NCBI RefSeq assembly: GCF_003971255.1 | Contig: NZ_CP034660.1 | Coordinates: forward strand, 310,001 to 374,000 | Direction of reading: 5' to 3' | DNA length: 64,000 nt | Origin: Colwellia sp. Arc7-635 | GTDB lineage: Bacteria; Pseudomonadota; Gammaproteobacteria; Enterobacterales; Alteromonadaceae | Shown here: piece after piece, positions 42,575 through 52,505 of the stretch | How the letters are laid out: each line of letters starts with the position of its first letter | How positions within the stretch are numbered: the first letter of the stretch is position 1 | Notes under the pieces: model-generated | The model's input: the letters and a program-made list of their open reading frames with translations, nothing else | The model's database searches: none | Told to the model about the DNA's origin: nothing | Program-made: the position numbers and the translations under genes

Positions 42575-43415
42575 ATCCATAGCCGTAGTAGCCATACAAA
42601 TCCTTATGAGATCTTATTGCTTTATTAAGTACGAGCCCTAACGCTAAATCTTCATTGAGGTGTTCAGTTGCAGCTTTAATGTCGGCAATTGAACTTTTTG
42701 ATTCTTCAACGACGATTACTGCTTGCCCCATTAAGTTGGCCAATACTAAAGTTTCAGTAACACCAATAAGTGGTGGGCAATCAAAAATAACAATGCGGTC
42801 AGGGTATCGATTAGCTAATTCGTTAGCTAATGTCGCCATCTTCTCACTTGCTAGTAGCTCGTTAGATAAATGATGTGGTTTACCAGCAGGCACAAGTTTC
42901 AGTTTATCGATATCAGTGTTGTAAATTATATCGCTGACTTGTTCAGACTTACCTAATAGATAGTCGATAATACCGGGGTGCTCTTCAATGCCAAGTTCAC
43001 GCATAACACTCGGTCGCAATACATCTGCATCGATAAGTAATACCGTTTTATCTTGCTCAAGAGCGATACTCAAGGCTAAATTTATTGCTACAAAGGTTTT
43101 ACCTTCGTTTGGCTTAGCACTACTGACCATTATAAGATTGCTGTGGTGTAAGGTTTTTGCGGCATTACCAAAAGCATTGTTAAGTAGTTTTCGCTTTATT
43201 TGGCGAAACTCGTCTTTAATGCTTTTGCGGGTACCGTTATCAATTAAGTATCCTCGCTCAGCTAATCCTACCTTATCAAGCGCTAGTAATGCTTTTGGTG
43301 TTACGTCAGCTGACGTTTTTACTTGTTCTTCTTGTACTGCATTTTGCTCGACCTTAACTGCAGGCTGAGCATCTTTTTGTTGCTGTTTAGCAAGTGCTTT
43401 TTCAATGATGCTCAT
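42564..43415 (-). CDS. XrtA-associated tyrosine autokinase (CpsD/BY-kinase family)
   Basis: A 283-residue cytoplasmic bacterial tyrosine kinase. Walker A is SSAKPNEGKT near 98-107 and Walker A' LLIDADVLRP near 127-136. The C-terminus has the Tyr/Gly cluster (DLYGYYGYGYGA, five tyrosines) that is autophosphorylated in BY-kinases. It acts with the adjacent Wzz-like activator to control EPS chain length and export. It starts 3 bases after that gene. Confidence 0.92.
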   Translation of the reverse strand: MSIIEKALAKQQQKDAQPAVKVEQNAVQEEQVKTSADVTPKALLALDKVGLAERGYLIDNGTRKSIKDEFRQIKRKLLNNAFGNAAKTLHHSNLIMVSSAKPNEGKTFVAINLALSIALEQDKTVLLIDADVLRPSVMRELGIEEHPGIIDYLLGKSEQVSDIIYNTDIDKLKLVPAGKPHHLSNELLASEKMATLANELANRYPDRIVIFDCPPLIGVTETLVLANLMGQAVIVVEESKSSIADIKAATEHLNEDLALGLVLNKAIRSHKDLYGYYGYGYGA

Positions 43416-43418
43416 AAT

Positions 43419-45011
43419 TTATAAAATTCCTCTTATCGGCCCTAGAATCACATTGGGAGCAATAGCATAGAGTATAAAAAATGCTAACATAATTAATAAC
43501 ACACTATTAGAAATGATAAATATTATCGTTTTTCGTCGATGCCAACGCTGTAGTCCAAGATTTTCTGTCGCTGAAACAATACCAAACACAGGAATGCCAG
43601 TAATTTTAGATACTTGGCTACTAGAAGTCACAACCGGATTAATTTGGCTAAATAATAGCGATAAACCAACACCAACACCAAAAGCAAAAATAGTTGAACC
43701 CACTAAAAATAAAACACGTTTTGGTCCAGCAGGCTCTGTTGGTGCTCGCGGTGGATCAATAACCCTAAATTGAATTGGGTTAGTTGTTTCATCCGCTTGT
43801 TGAGCTAGTTGTGCTGTTTCTCTACGATTAAGTAGTTCTTCATATTTATCTTTAGTAATTTCATAACCACGGTTTAATGAAGTTAGTTGCGCTTCAATTT
43901 CTGGCAAAATATGAATTTTACTTTCAAGCTCTTTAAGTTGAGCACGATAATCATTTGCTCTAACTGTTGAAGAAACCACTTGGCTCTCTAACTGATTTAT
44001 TTGAATTTGTAATTGCTGTATTACTGGGTTTTGGCTTGTTGCAAGCTCACCGTCATTGCCATTTTTAGTCGCATTTAAATATTCATCAATTTCTTTACTG
44101 CGCTGTTCATTTAAATGACTTAAACGTCGACTAGTTTCAATAACATCAGGATGTTTGTCAGTGTAACGTAATTGTAGTGAGTCTAAGGTCGTTTCAAGTT
44201 CCGCAATACGATCATCAAACGTCGTTTGAATACTATTCGAATTTTTAATCTTATTCTGCGAGCTACTATTATTTGTCGGTGATGAAACTAACTGCGCTTT
44301 AGCTGATTTCAGTTGAGTTTCTTGCTCTAACAAACTTAGCTCTATTATCTTTAATTGCTCTTTGACAATATTTAGCTTCTGATAGTAGCCACCATATTGA
44401 TCAGGTAATACACCACTATATTTTTGCTTAAAATCAGTTAAACGCGCTTCAGAAGCGAGTAGACGACTTTCATAGTCTTTTATTTGAGTATTTAAAAACT
44501 TCTGTGCAGAATTCGAATCACTACGATTCTCACCCAGAGTATTTTCTATAAATACCGTTAATGCTGAATTTACAACATTTTTAGCCATTTCAGGATCTTT
44601 GTTACGGTAAGTAATGGTAAAAATATTCTCTTTGCGACCACCGGTTTTCTTAATGATGATATCTGACTTTAAATCATCAATCAGTGATTCGTATTGTTCA
44701 GGTGTGCTCGCTTGAACGTCTAAATCTGTCATGCGAGTTATACGTTCAAGATTAGGACGGCTTAATAGCGTTTTAATCATTAAACGAATTTGCACTTCCG
44801 GATCTGTTTTTACCGTTAAGCCTTTTAACAGAGGACCAAGAATTGATTGCGTATCCGCATAAATACGGGCGTCAGATTCATAAACATTCTCAAGTTGGGA
44901 AATAAATACCCAAGCAAAAGGGCATATTAACCACGTTGAGATAATAATGAACCGACGTTTAAGCCATATTCCTTTAAGATAATCTACAATTTGTTCTATA
45001 ATTTCTTGCAT
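43419..45011 (-). CDS. XrtA-system polysaccharide chain-length determinant (Wzz/GNVR)
   Basis: A 530-residue inner-membrane polysaccharide co-polymerase. A transmembrane helix near residues 20-40 and others near 430-455 and 500-520 flank a long periplasmic coiled-coil region (about 165-400). The GNVR-type segment near 375-400 (NRGYEITKDKYEELLNRRETAQ) and a proline-rich stretch before the C-terminal helix (DPPRAPTEPAGPKR) fit the family. It pairs with the separate tyrosine kinase downstream, as in Gram-positive and XrtA-type systems. Confidence 0.9.
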   Translation of the reverse strand: MQEIIEQIVDYLKGIWLKRRFIIISTWLICPFAWVFISQLENVYESDARIYADTQSILGPLLKGLTVKTDPEVQIRLMIKTLLSRPNLERITRMTDLDVQASTPEQYESLIDDLKSDIIIKKTGGRKENIFTITYRNKDPEMAKNVVNSALTVFIENTLGENRSDSNSAQKFLNTQIKDYESRLLASEARLTDFKQKYSGVLPDQYGGYYQKLNIVKEQLKIIELSLLEQETQLKSAKAQLVSSPTNNSSSQNKIKNSNSIQTTFDDRIAELETTLDSLQLRYTDKHPDVIETSRRLSHLNEQRSKEIDEYLNATKNGNDGELATSQNPVIQQLQIQINQLESQVVSSTVRANDYRAQLKELESKIHILPEIEAQLTSLNRGYEITKDKYEELLNRRETAQLAQQADETTNPIQFRVIDPPRAPTEPAGPKRVLFLVGSTIFAFGVGVGLSLLFSQINPVVTSSSQVSKITGIPVFGIVSATENLGLQRWHRRKTIIFIISNSVLLIMLAFFILYAIAPNVILGPIRGIL

Positions 45012-45048
45012 TCCTGACCTCTAAAACAGGTAAATAAATCTATTGCGC

Positions 45049-45684
45049 TTAAAACCATGTCTCAGGTATTACAATAATATCGCCAGGTAGCACATCAACA
45101 TTTGCTGATATTTCCCCATTTTTTATCAAATCTTCAATAAATATGTCGTATTGCTTTTGTTGGCCATTTTCAACTCGCACCAACACCGCACCATTGCCAT
45201 TAGCAAACTCAGTTAAGCCACCTACGCGGATCATAACGTCTAATAATGTCATTTGTTGAATGTAACTAACGGCTTGAGGTTCAGTTGCCTCACCAATAAC
45301 TCTAATTTGCTCGCTGAAAGGGCCAACAAAGCTATTTACCGTAACAGTAACAACTGGCTCTCTTAAATAGGTTGCTAAAATTTCTTCAATTGAACGTGCA
45401 AGTTCAGTTGGTGTTTTACCTGAAACAGGAATATCTTCCACTAATGAAGTTGTAATCATTCCGTCTGGACGAACAATAAATGTGCCAGACACTTCAGGGT
45501 TACGCCATACAAAAATATTAACGACATCGCCGGCGCCAATTAAGTACTTGTATGAATCTACATCAACTGTATTCGACTGATAAAGTTTTGCAGGGGGTAA
45601 TGTATATGAACTACACCCAGTTACAATATAACCCAGTGCTAGAAATAAAATCGCTTTAAATGTATTAGTCATGCGTTTTTCCAT
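45049..45684 (-). CDS. XrtA-system polysaccharide export lipoprotein (Wza family)
   Basis: A 211-residue exported lipoprotein. A signal peptide ends in the lipobox VTGC with the lipidated C24, followed by a poly_export domain (YLIGAGDVVNIFVWRNPEVSGTFIVRPDGMITTSLVEDIPVSG) and SLBB-like domain to DVLPGDIIVIPETWF. ATG at 45684 follows AAGG with 8-base spacing, so it is preferred over ATG at 45672. It is the first gene of the minus-strand export operon and divergent from the sugar transferase gene. Confidence 0.92.
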   Translation of the reverse strand: MEKRMTNTFKAILFLALGYIVTGCSSYTLPPAKLYQSNTVDVDSYKYLIGAGDVVNIFVWRNPEVSGTFIVRPDGMITTSLVEDIPVSGKTPTELARSIEEILATYLREPVVTVTVNSFVGPFSEQIRVIGEATEPQAVSYIQQMTLLDVMIRVGGLTEFANGNGAVLVRVENGQQKQYDIFIEDLIKNGEISANVDVLPGDIIVIPETWF

Positions 45685-45913
45685 GGTATTAACCTTCTTA
45701 TTTACAACCGTTTTTTTTATAAGCCATCAGATTGTATTTGATTTTTACATTTGATGCACATTATTTAATTTTTCTATAGTGAACGCATATTATAGTATTA
45801 TAAATATGCAAATGTTTACATTTACCAGTGAATCAATTCTAATACACAGCTTAAAAAGTAAAAGTGTGTAACACTGGTTTGTTTTTCTCAATAGAAAGGA
45901 ATTTTCTGACCTT
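45685..45913. promoter_or_regulatory. divergent promoter region of the EPS locus
   Basis: This 229-base AT-rich spacer separates the export operon (minus) from the biosynthesis operon (plus). On the plus strand TTGATG (45751-45756), an 18-bp spacer and TATAGT (45775-45780) form a possible sigma-70 promoter. I looked for a -24/-12 sigma-54 element (TGGC-N-TTGC type) on both strands and found no convincing one. Confidence 0.45.
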
Positions 45914-47323
45914 ATGTCTAGCCCTAAGTTTCGCGATTTGTCAGCGGGTAGTAAGTCTTTAGTATTAATAGAGTTTGTTTGTTTTGCAAGCGCACTTTTA
46001 CTGAGCTTGTACCTCAATAGTCAATTTCATTTTGTTGCACTTGATGTACAAAGTATAGCGATAAATATTTTATTTATTCATGCGATTGTTTTTGCATTGA
46101 TGGTCCAATTAGCTTGCTTAGCTATGGGACTTTATAATTCCAAGTTAAGAGAAAACTTTCGTGGTGTGGTCAGAAGACTATTAGTCTCGGTAGCCATCGG
46201 ATTTTTTATTGTCTCACTGCTTAATCCAATATACGGTTCTGGTTCATTAGCTATTGAATTACTAGCTATTGCTTCTTTAATTAGTTTAATTATCGCTTGT
46301 GGCGTTAGATACCTAACGCTACAAATTGACTTCTTTGGTTTTAATAAACGTAATGTACTTGTGTTAGGGGCGGGTCAGCGCGCTTCTATTATCGAAAAGC
46401 GTATGCGTCGAGATGTTGATCGCCAAGGCTTCTTTATGCATGGTTTTGTTATTATGAATGGTGATGCTGAAAACGGTATCGTCAATGAAAACAGAATCAC
46501 CTTAGATAGCTCTCTGGTTAATTATGCTTTAGAACACCAAATTGATGAAATAGTCGTTGCTAACGACGAACGTCGAGAAAATTTACCGGTTGATGAGCTT
46601 TTCGCTTGTAAAATTAGAGGTGTTGAAGTCACTGAGATTCTTGACTTTATAGAGCGTGAAACAGGGCAAATAGCGGTAAACTTAATTTATCCAAGTTGGG
46701 TTATCTATTCGAACGGTTTTGCCTCAGCTAACCATCTTCGTAACACTTTAGATTGGGTGTTTAACGCCACAATGGGCTTCTTCCTGTTTCTTGTTACATG
46801 GCCTGTTATGTTGATCACGGCTTTATTAATCAAACTTGATGAAGGCATTAAAGCCCCTATTTTCTATTCGCAAGAACGTGTTGGATTAGACGGACAAGCG
46901 TTTGAAATAATCAAATTTAGAAGTATGCGCATTGACGCCGAGAAAAACGGTGCGCAAATGGCTTCTAAAGACGATGACAGAACAACGAAAATTGGTAAAT
47001 TCATTCGTAAGTATCGTATTGATGAATTACCACAAATTTATAATGTAATGCGTGGTGATATGGGCTTTGTTGGACCGCGTCCTGAACGCCCTGAATTCGT
47101 TCAGCAGCTGATCAAGAACATTCCATACTACAATGAACGTCATAATGTTAAACCTGGTTTAACAGGTTGGGCACAACTTAAATACCCTTACGGTGCTACT
47201 GAAGAAGACTCTTTAGAAAAATTAAAATACGATTTGTACTATATTAAGCATCGTAGCTTTCTACTTGATTTACTTATTTTGATCAGAACAGTAGAAATCG
47301 TTTTATTTGGTAAAGGTCGTTAG
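45914..47323 (+). CDS. XrtA-system undecaprenyl-phosphate sugar transferase (EpsB-type)
   Basis: A 469-residue membrane protein that transfers the first sugar-1-phosphate to undecaprenyl phosphate. Four or five transmembrane helices (to about 130) precede a Rossmann-like domain (VLVLGAGQRASII). The C-terminal bacterial sugar-transferase domain has one more membrane helix, QERVGLDGQAFEIIKFRSMR, KIGKFIRKYRIDELPQIYNVMRGDM and GPRPERPEFV. It matches the glycosyltransferase family attached to XrtA loci. It heads the plus-strand biosynthesis operon. Confidence 0.92.
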   Translation: MSSPKFRDLSAGSKSLVLIEFVCFASALLLSLYLNSQFHFVALDVQSIAINILFIHAIVFALMVQLACLAMGLYNSKLRENFRGVVRRLLVSVAIGFFIVSLLNPIYGSGSLAIELLAIASLISLIIACGVRYLTLQIDFFGFNKRNVLVLGAGQRASIIEKRMRRDVDRQGFFMHGFVIMNGDAENGIVNENRITLDSSLVNYALEHQIDEIVVANDERRENLPVDELFACKIRGVEVTEILDFIERETGQIAVNLIYPSWVIYSNGFASANHLRNTLDWVFNATMGFFLFLVTWPVMLITALLIKLDEGIKAPIFYSQERVGLDGQAFEIIKFRSMRIDAEKNGAQMASKDDDRTTKIGKFIRKYRIDELPQIYNVMRGDMGFVGPRPERPEFVQQLIKNIPYYNERHNVKPGLTGWAQLKYPYGATEEDSLEKLKYDLYYIKHRSFLLDLLILIRTVEIVLFGKGR

Positions 47324-47362
47324 TATGTTTTGTTTTTCTAGTCGTAAAAAAAGGATGTTAAG

Positions 47363-48565
47363 TTGAAAGTTTTACATGTGTTGGAATACTCTAGGCCAAA
47401 TATTAGTGGCTACTCTTTGCGCTCTGATGCAATTATTCGTCATCAGCGTCAAGTAGGTATTGAAACTCAACAGCTGACAAGCCAAAGGTACCAAGATTTT
47501 GCAGCACTCGAAGAAGATGTTGATGGTGTCGTGTATCAGCGCACTGAAAAATCGACTTCTTTTTTAACTAAAATTCCTTTTGTTAATTATTTACTTCATA
47601 TCAATCATTTAGCTAAGCGTATTGAAAAAGCAGTTTTAGCTGATAAACCTGATGTTATACAAACTCATTCGCCGATGTTCAATGCATTAGCTGCGGTAAA
47701 AGTTGGCAAAAAATACAACATTCCTGTTACTTATGAGGTGAGAGCCTTATGGGAAGATGCGGCTGTTGATACCGGAAAAACTAAAGAAGGCAGCCTTAAA
47801 TATCATATGATTAAAGCGATAGAACAAAGTGCTTTTGAAAAAGTTGACGCGGTGAGCTGTATTTGTGAAGGATTAAAAGCGGATCTTATTAAGCGCAACA
47901 TTCCAGAGCAGAAAATATTTGTCACACCTAATGCCGTCGATATTAATAACTTCAAACCATCTTATCAACGAGACGCTGAGTTAGAGCAATCACTGAAGTT
48001 AGAAGGTAAAAAAGTCGTAGCGTTTGTCGGGACCTTTTTTAAGTATGAAGGTTTATTTTACGCCATTGAGGCAATGAAGACGATTACACAAACGCGTGAC
48101 GATATTCATTTACTACTTGTCGGCGCGGGTAATGAATTTGAAAACTTAAAACAGCAGGTTGAAGCCGCAAATTTAGAGAAGTTTGTCACGTTTGTCGGAC
48201 GAGTACCTTTTGAACAAGTAAGTCGTTATTATAGTTTGGCTGATTTAATGGTATTTCCTCGTGAAAGTATCCGTTTAACGGAGTTAGTCACACCATTAAA
48301 ACCCTTAGAATCAATGGCACAGTTTAAACCTGTCATTGCTTCTGATATTGGTGGTCATCGTGAATTGATTGACGATGGAAAAACTGGCTTTTTATTTCCA
48401 GCAGACGATGCGCAAGCATTAGCAGCTAAAGTTCTTGAAGTAATTGATAATAAAGAATTATTAATACAAATAAGTGAGCAAGGTCTATCGTTTGTTCGTG
48501 ATGAGCGTAATTGGCTTAATACGGCTAAGCAATACTTACCTGTTTATCAAAAGCTGGCAAAGTAA
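47363..48565 (+). CDS. exosortase A system-associated glycosyltransferase (GT4)
   Basis: A 400-residue GT4-type glycosyltransferase. The N-terminus LHVLEYSRPNISGYSLRSDAIIRHQR is characteristic of the XrtA-associated family first noted in Dechloromonas. The C-terminal donor-binding domain contains VGTFFKYEGL, VGAGNEFENL and the EX7E-like motif in FPRESIRLTELVTPLKPLESMA. It is cytoplasmic and adds a sugar to the lipid-linked EPS unit. The spacer after the sugar transferase is 39 bases, with AAAGGAT before the start. The stop abuts the next ATG. Confidence 0.88.
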   Translation: MKVLHVLEYSRPNISGYSLRSDAIIRHQRQVGIETQQLTSQRYQDFAALEEDVDGVVYQRTEKSTSFLTKIPFVNYLLHINHLAKRIEKAVLADKPDVIQTHSPMFNALAAVKVGKKYNIPVTYEVRALWEDAAVDTGKTKEGSLKYHMIKAIEQSAFEKVDAVSCICEGLKADLIKRNIPEQKIFVTPNAVDINNFKPSYQRDAELEQSLKLEGKKVVAFVGTFFKYEGLFYAIEAMKTITQTRDDIHLLLVGAGNEFENLKQQVEAANLEKFVTFVGRVPFEQVSRYYSLADLMVFPRESIRLTELVTPLKPLESMAQFKPVIASDIGGHRELIDDGKTGFLFPADDAQALAAKVLEVIDNKELLIQISEQGLSFVRDERNWLNTAKQYLPVYQKLAK

Positions 48566-49678
48566 ATGGTGAATAATAGTAAATCATTACTCGTTATCAC
48601 CAACCTCTACCCTGTTCCGTGGGGGCCTAATAGAGCAAGTTTTAACAAACAACAATTTGATTTACTTAATACACATTTAGACGTAAAAATTATTGTTTTA
48701 CTGCCATGGAAAGAATGGTTAAGTCATCGTAAAGAATGTGAAAAGTCAGAGACTATAAAATACAGCCCTTATTTTTACATACCAAAATTTGGTCGTCGTA
48801 TCGTACCGATATTTCAATGTATATCGCTATTATTTCATTTGTCTTGGATTAAAAAACAACGCTTTTCTGCTGTATTAGCTTCTTGGGGCTTTCCCGATGC
48901 GGTTGCTGTTTCTATGCTTAATAAGTTTATTAAACTGCCGTTCTTCGTGAAAGTTCATGGTACAGACGTGAACGAAAATAGTCAGTTTTTGGCGCGTAGT
49001 CGCTTGATGAAAAAATGGCTTAACAAAGCCAATACTATATTCTGTGCAAGCCAAGCTTTAGCTGATGTTCTTCAAAATCAAGGCATTGATAAGAGTAAGC
49101 TATCGGTAAATTATAACGGTGTTAATAGTGAAATATTTTATCCATTAGCGACAAAGCCAAATCGACAGCACTTTCTTTTTGTCGGCAGTCTAATTGCCAC
49201 TAAAGGGTGCGCTGAACTTTTAAATGCTTTTATTGTGGCGCAGAAAAACAACCCTGATATGGAGTTAGATATTCTGGGTGAAGGGCCAATGAAAAGTATT
49301 TTGGCGAAGAAAATTAACGACCATCAGCTTACTGATAAAGTACGTTTGCATGGCTCTGTACCTTTAGCTCAAGTTGCCGAGCATATTCGCCGTGCTAACG
49401 TTTTAGTATTACCGAGTTATCGTGAAGGCGTGCCGAATGTATTATTAGAGGCTTTTGCCGGTGGTACCCCAGTAATATCAACTCGTGTCGGCGGGATCCC
49501 TGAAGTCGTTAATGAAAATGTTGGTTTGTTAATTGATGCAAAAAATGATGTTCAATTAGCACAAGCGATGGAACAAGCGTTGAGTATAGAATGGTCTGTT
49601 GAAGCAATTTTGCAACATGCTAGTCAGTTTGATTGGCAAAAAAATGTTGATCATGTTTTAGAAAAAATAGGTGAATAG
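48566..49678 (+). CDS. glycosyltransferase family 4
   Basis: A 370-residue GT-B fold glycosyltransferase: LLVITNLYPVPWGPNRASFNKQQ at the N-terminus, VKVHGTDVN, then the C-terminal PS00 signature region FVGSLIATKGCAELLNAF and LPSYREGVPNVLLEAFAGGTPVI (EX7E motif). The sugar specificity cannot be read from sequence. It begins directly after the preceding stop and overlaps the next gene by one base. Confidence 0.9.
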   Translation: MVNNSKSLLVITNLYPVPWGPNRASFNKQQFDLLNTHLDVKIIVLLPWKEWLSHRKECEKSETIKYSPYFYIPKFGRRIVPIFQCISLLFHLSWIKKQRFSAVLASWGFPDAVAVSMLNKFIKLPFFVKVHGTDVNENSQFLARSRLMKKWLNKANTIFCASQALADVLQNQGIDKSKLSVNYNGVNSEIFYPLATKPNRQHFLFVGSLIATKGCAELLNAFIVAQKNNPDMELDILGEGPMKSILAKKINDHQLTDKVRLHGSVPLAQVAEHIRRANVLVLPSYREGVPNVLLEAFAGGTPVISTRVGGIPEVVNENVGLLIDAKNDVQLAQAMEQALSIEWSVEAILQHASQFDWQKNVDHVLEKIGE

Positions 49679-50196
49679 TGAAATATCTAAAAAGTGATAT
49701 TAAGCAAAAACAAAAAGTATTAGCGGATGAAGGCTACCAAGTGTCTATGCTCAGAACATTAGTGAGTGATGGTACTTCTGCTAATGCACTCTATCGTCTC
49801 ACAGGCTGGTTAGTAAAATACAAGTTATCTCCATTGGCACTTATCTCTTTATGGCTTAATCGTGTCATAAATGGCTGTGTTATCGGTGCTGGCGCAAAGT
49901 TTGATGAAGGCTTTGTCATTATGCATCCAGTAGGCGTTGTTATAAACTCAAAAGTTTGTGGCGGTAAAAGTATTATCGTTGAAAGTGGTGTGGTTATTGG
50001 TGACGAAAAAGGCCAAGCCCCAGTATTAGGTAGTAACATCTTTATTGGTGCAGGAGCAAAAATCATCGGTGGTATTACTATCGGTGATAATGTCAAAATT
50101 GGCGCTAATGCTGTTGTGGTAAAAGACTTACCTAGTAACGTAACTGCTGTTGGTATTCCAGCTAAAATAATCAATAAAGGCGCGGAAACATGTTAG
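49678..50196 (+). CDS. serine acetyltransferase-like O-acetyltransferase
   Basis: A 172-residue left-handed beta-helix acyltransferase. The hexapeptide repeats run from about 60 to 160 (INGCVIGAGAKFDEGFVIMHP, SNIFIGAGAKIIGGITIGDNVKIGANAVVVKDLP), with the likely catalytic histidine in MHPVGVV. It resembles CysE C-terminal domains but lies in an EPS operon, so it probably O-acetylates a sugar. The start is GTG at 49678, overlapping the preceding stop by one base. Confidence 0.82.
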   Translation: MKYLKSDIKQKQKVLADEGYQVSMLRTLVSDGTSANALYRLTGWLVKYKLSPLALISLWLNRVINGCVIGAGAKFDEGFVIMHPVGVVINSKVCGGKSIIVESGVVIGDEKGQAPVLGSNIFIGAGAKIIGGITIGDNVKIGANAVVVKDLPSNVTAVGIPAKIINKGAETC

Positions 50197-51332
50197 CTAT
50201 TTTTTGGGTGTCTTTAAGTTTATTAGTCTATTCGTATTTTATTTATCCTTTGTTATTAAAACTGCTTGTTAAGCCTAAGAACATTGTCTTGCAAGACATA
50301 AAGGATTATCCCAGTGTCGACATTATAATTGCAGCTTACAACGAAGAATCATGTATTAAAGCGAGAATTGAAAATGCTTTAGCGCAAGACTACGCTGGTG
50401 AACTAAACATATTTGTTGCTTCAGACGGTAGTAAAGATAACACTGGTGAAATAATCACTAGTTTTACTGATCCACGAGTTAAAGCCTTCAACTTTCCTGA
50501 AAATAGAGGAAAAATATCTGTTTTAAACGATCTTATCGCTCAATCAAATGCTGACTACTTAGTGTTAACAGATGCTAATACCGACTTTAAGGCTGATGCT
50601 GTTGAGATTCTCGTGAGAAGCTTTACTGATCAAGTTGGCGCTGTTTCCGGTGAATTGATTTTAGAAACTGATGACGGAAACCAAAACCAAGACGGACTCT
50701 ATTGGCAATATGAGCAACTACTTAAAAAGTATGAATCAGCCCTAGGTGGTTTGTTAGGCGCGAACGGTGCTATTTATGCAATTAAACGTGAACTCTATGT
50801 GCCGCTATCGAAAGACACCGTCGTTGATGACTTTTGTATCGTCATGAATGTTAAAAAGCAGGGCTACCAAGTTCTTTATAACGATCTTGCTATTGCAACA
50901 GAAGAAGTCGCACCGTCGCTCAAAGAAGAGTACGGGCGTAGAGTAAGAATCGGTGTCGGTAACTATAAAGCCTTTATGGTTAACTTATGGGCGTTATCAC
51001 CTTTAAATGGTTGGTTCAGTTTATGTTATTGGTCACATAAAGTGCTACGTTGGTTTGCTCCTCATTTAATGCTCGTTATATTTTTAACAAACTTAGCATT
51101 GCTAGGAACATCATTCTACAACTTACTGTTTGTTGGACAAGTGCTGTTTTACGCACTCGGCCTTTATGGTCAGAAAAAAATAGATAACGGTGAAAAGGTC
51201 AGTGGTATTATCGCCATAGTCAGTTTTTTCTTATCAATGAATATTGCCTTAGGACAAGGTTTCTTAAAGTTTTTGAAAGGACATCAAAGCGGTGGCTGGC
51301 AGAGAACAGCTCGCTCAGGAGATAAAAAATAA
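50190..51332 (+). CDS. glycosyltransferase family 2, membrane-anchored
   Basis: A 380-residue GT2 protein with an N-terminal transmembrane helix (LAIFWVSLSLLVYSYFIYPLLL), the GT-A domain (VDIIIAAYNEESCIKARIENAL, ASDGSKDNTGE, TDANTDF) and C-terminal transmembrane helices. VVDDF is the likely catalytic acid motif; the later RRVRIG is in the place of QxxRW. The topology is similar to hyaluronan/cellulose-synthase-like enzymes. It overlaps both neighbours, so it is translationally coupled. Confidence 0.88.
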   Translation: MLAIFWVSLSLLVYSYFIYPLLLKLLVKPKNIVLQDIKDYPSVDIIIAAYNEESCIKARIENALAQDYAGELNIFVASDGSKDNTGEIITSFTDPRVKAFNFPENRGKISVLNDLIAQSNADYLVLTDANTDFKADAVEILVRSFTDQVGAVSGELILETDDGNQNQDGLYWQYEQLLKKYESALGGLLGANGAIYAIKRELYVPLSKDTVVDDFCIVMNVKKQGYQVLYNDLAIATEEVAPSLKEEYGRRVRIGVGNYKAFMVNLWALSPLNGWFSLCYWSHKVLRWFAPHLMLVIFLTNLALLGTSFYNLLFVGQVLFYALGLYGQKKIDNGEKVSGIIAIVSFFLSMNIALGQGFLKFLKGHQSGGWQRTARSGDKK

Positions 51333-52489
51333 TGTATTCTTTTTTAGTATTGCTCGTTTTAGGTTTAGTTGCTTTTTGGTTGATACTCAAAAAGAAGAAT
51401 ATGGATATTTGGTTTATTTCTTACCTGAAAAGCGTAATAAGCAGACCTAAAGTTGATGGTCCTGTACATGTTTTGTTTTGCTTTGTTGATCACTTTGAGC
51501 CGCAGTGGAAAAATCGAGATAATATTGAGTTAGAACGTGCACGTGTCGATCGTTGGTTTAAAGACTACCCATTAATGGCTGAGCAACATAAAGATGCGGA
51601 TGGCCACATGCCTCAACACTCTTTCTTCTATCCACAAGAAGAATACAGACATGAGCATTTAGCTAAGCTATCAGATATGTGCTATCGCGGTTTTGGTGAA
51701 ATAGAAATTCACTTGCATCACGATAAAGACACGCCAGAAAACTTTACTAAGGTCATGACAGATTTTGCCAATATCTTACACCATGATCATAATGCTTTAC
51801 CTGTTCATCCAGAAACAGGGCAAATAATGTATGCTTTTATACATGGTAACTGGTCACTAGATAACTCACTTCCTGATGGCTTCATGTGCGGTATTGATAA
51901 TGAACTGGCGCTACTAAATAAAACAGGCTGTTATGTTGATATGACATTACCTGCAACACCTAGCCCAGCGCAAACCAGTAAAGTTAATGCTATTTATTAT
52001 GCTGAGGGACGACCGGGTAAGTGTAAAAGCCATGATACCGGTATTGATGTCGAAGTAGGCAAAGCTGAATCTGGTGATGTCATGCTTATTCAAGGGCCTA
52101 TCGGCATTAACTTCAAGTGGAGAACACCAAAAGGTTTACCTCACGTTGAAAATGCTGATGTCAGAAAAGCCTGTCCACCACTTAAAAGCAGAATTGATCA
52201 GTGGGTTAGTTCACATATACATGTGAAAGGGCGTCCAGAGTGGACCTTCATCAAGGTACATACTCATGGTACACAAGAAAATGATATGGACACTTTGTTA
52301 GGTCAACCTCGTCATGACATGCATAGCTATTTAGAAACAAAATATAATGATGGTGAGAACTATATACTGCATTATGTATCAGCAAGAGAGATGTACAATA
52401 TTGCCAAAGCCGCAGAGGCTGGAAAAAATGGTAATCCTAATGAGTATAGAGACTTTATTCTAGCTAAACCGACATTTAAACAGCTGTAG
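51332..52489 (+). CDS. uncharacterised EPS-locus protein, possibly deacetylase-like
   Basis: A 385-residue protein with one N-terminal transmembrane helix (residues 2-20) and a globular domain. I do not recognise an assigned function. Conserved-looking histidine/acid motifs are spread in order: FVDHFEPQW (about 50), MPQHSFFYPQEEY, EIEIHLHHDKD (about 127), FIHGNWSLDNS and VHTHG (about 310). Such spacing resembles metal-dependent polysaccharide deacetylase barrels. The neighbours are a GT2 enzyme and a CE4 deacetylase. A role in modifying EPS is inferred. Confidence 0.65.
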   Translation: MYSFLVLLVLGLVAFWLILKKKNMDIWFISYLKSVISRPKVDGPVHVLFCFVDHFEPQWKNRDNIELERARVDRWFKDYPLMAEQHKDADGHMPQHSFFYPQEEYRHEHLAKLSDMCYRGFGEIEIHLHHDKDTPENFTKVMTDFANILHHDHNALPVHPETGQIMYAFIHGNWSLDNSLPDGFMCGIDNELALLNKTGCYVDMTLPATPSPAQTSKVNAIYYAEGRPGKCKSHDTGIDVEVGKAESGDVMLIQGPIGINFKWRTPKGLPHVENADVRKACPPLKSRIDQWVSSHIHVKGRPEWTFIKVHTHGTQENDMDTLLGQPRHDMHSYLETKYNDGENYILHYVSAREMYNIAKAAEAGKNGNPNEYRDFILAKPTFKQL

Positions 52490-52505
52490 CTGTATGGGAG
52501 CTAGG

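Noticed and set aside
45685-45913. Sigma-54 (-24/-12) promoter for the EPS operons
   Set aside because: No GG/GC pair with correct spacing was found on either strand, despite the presence of PrsR.
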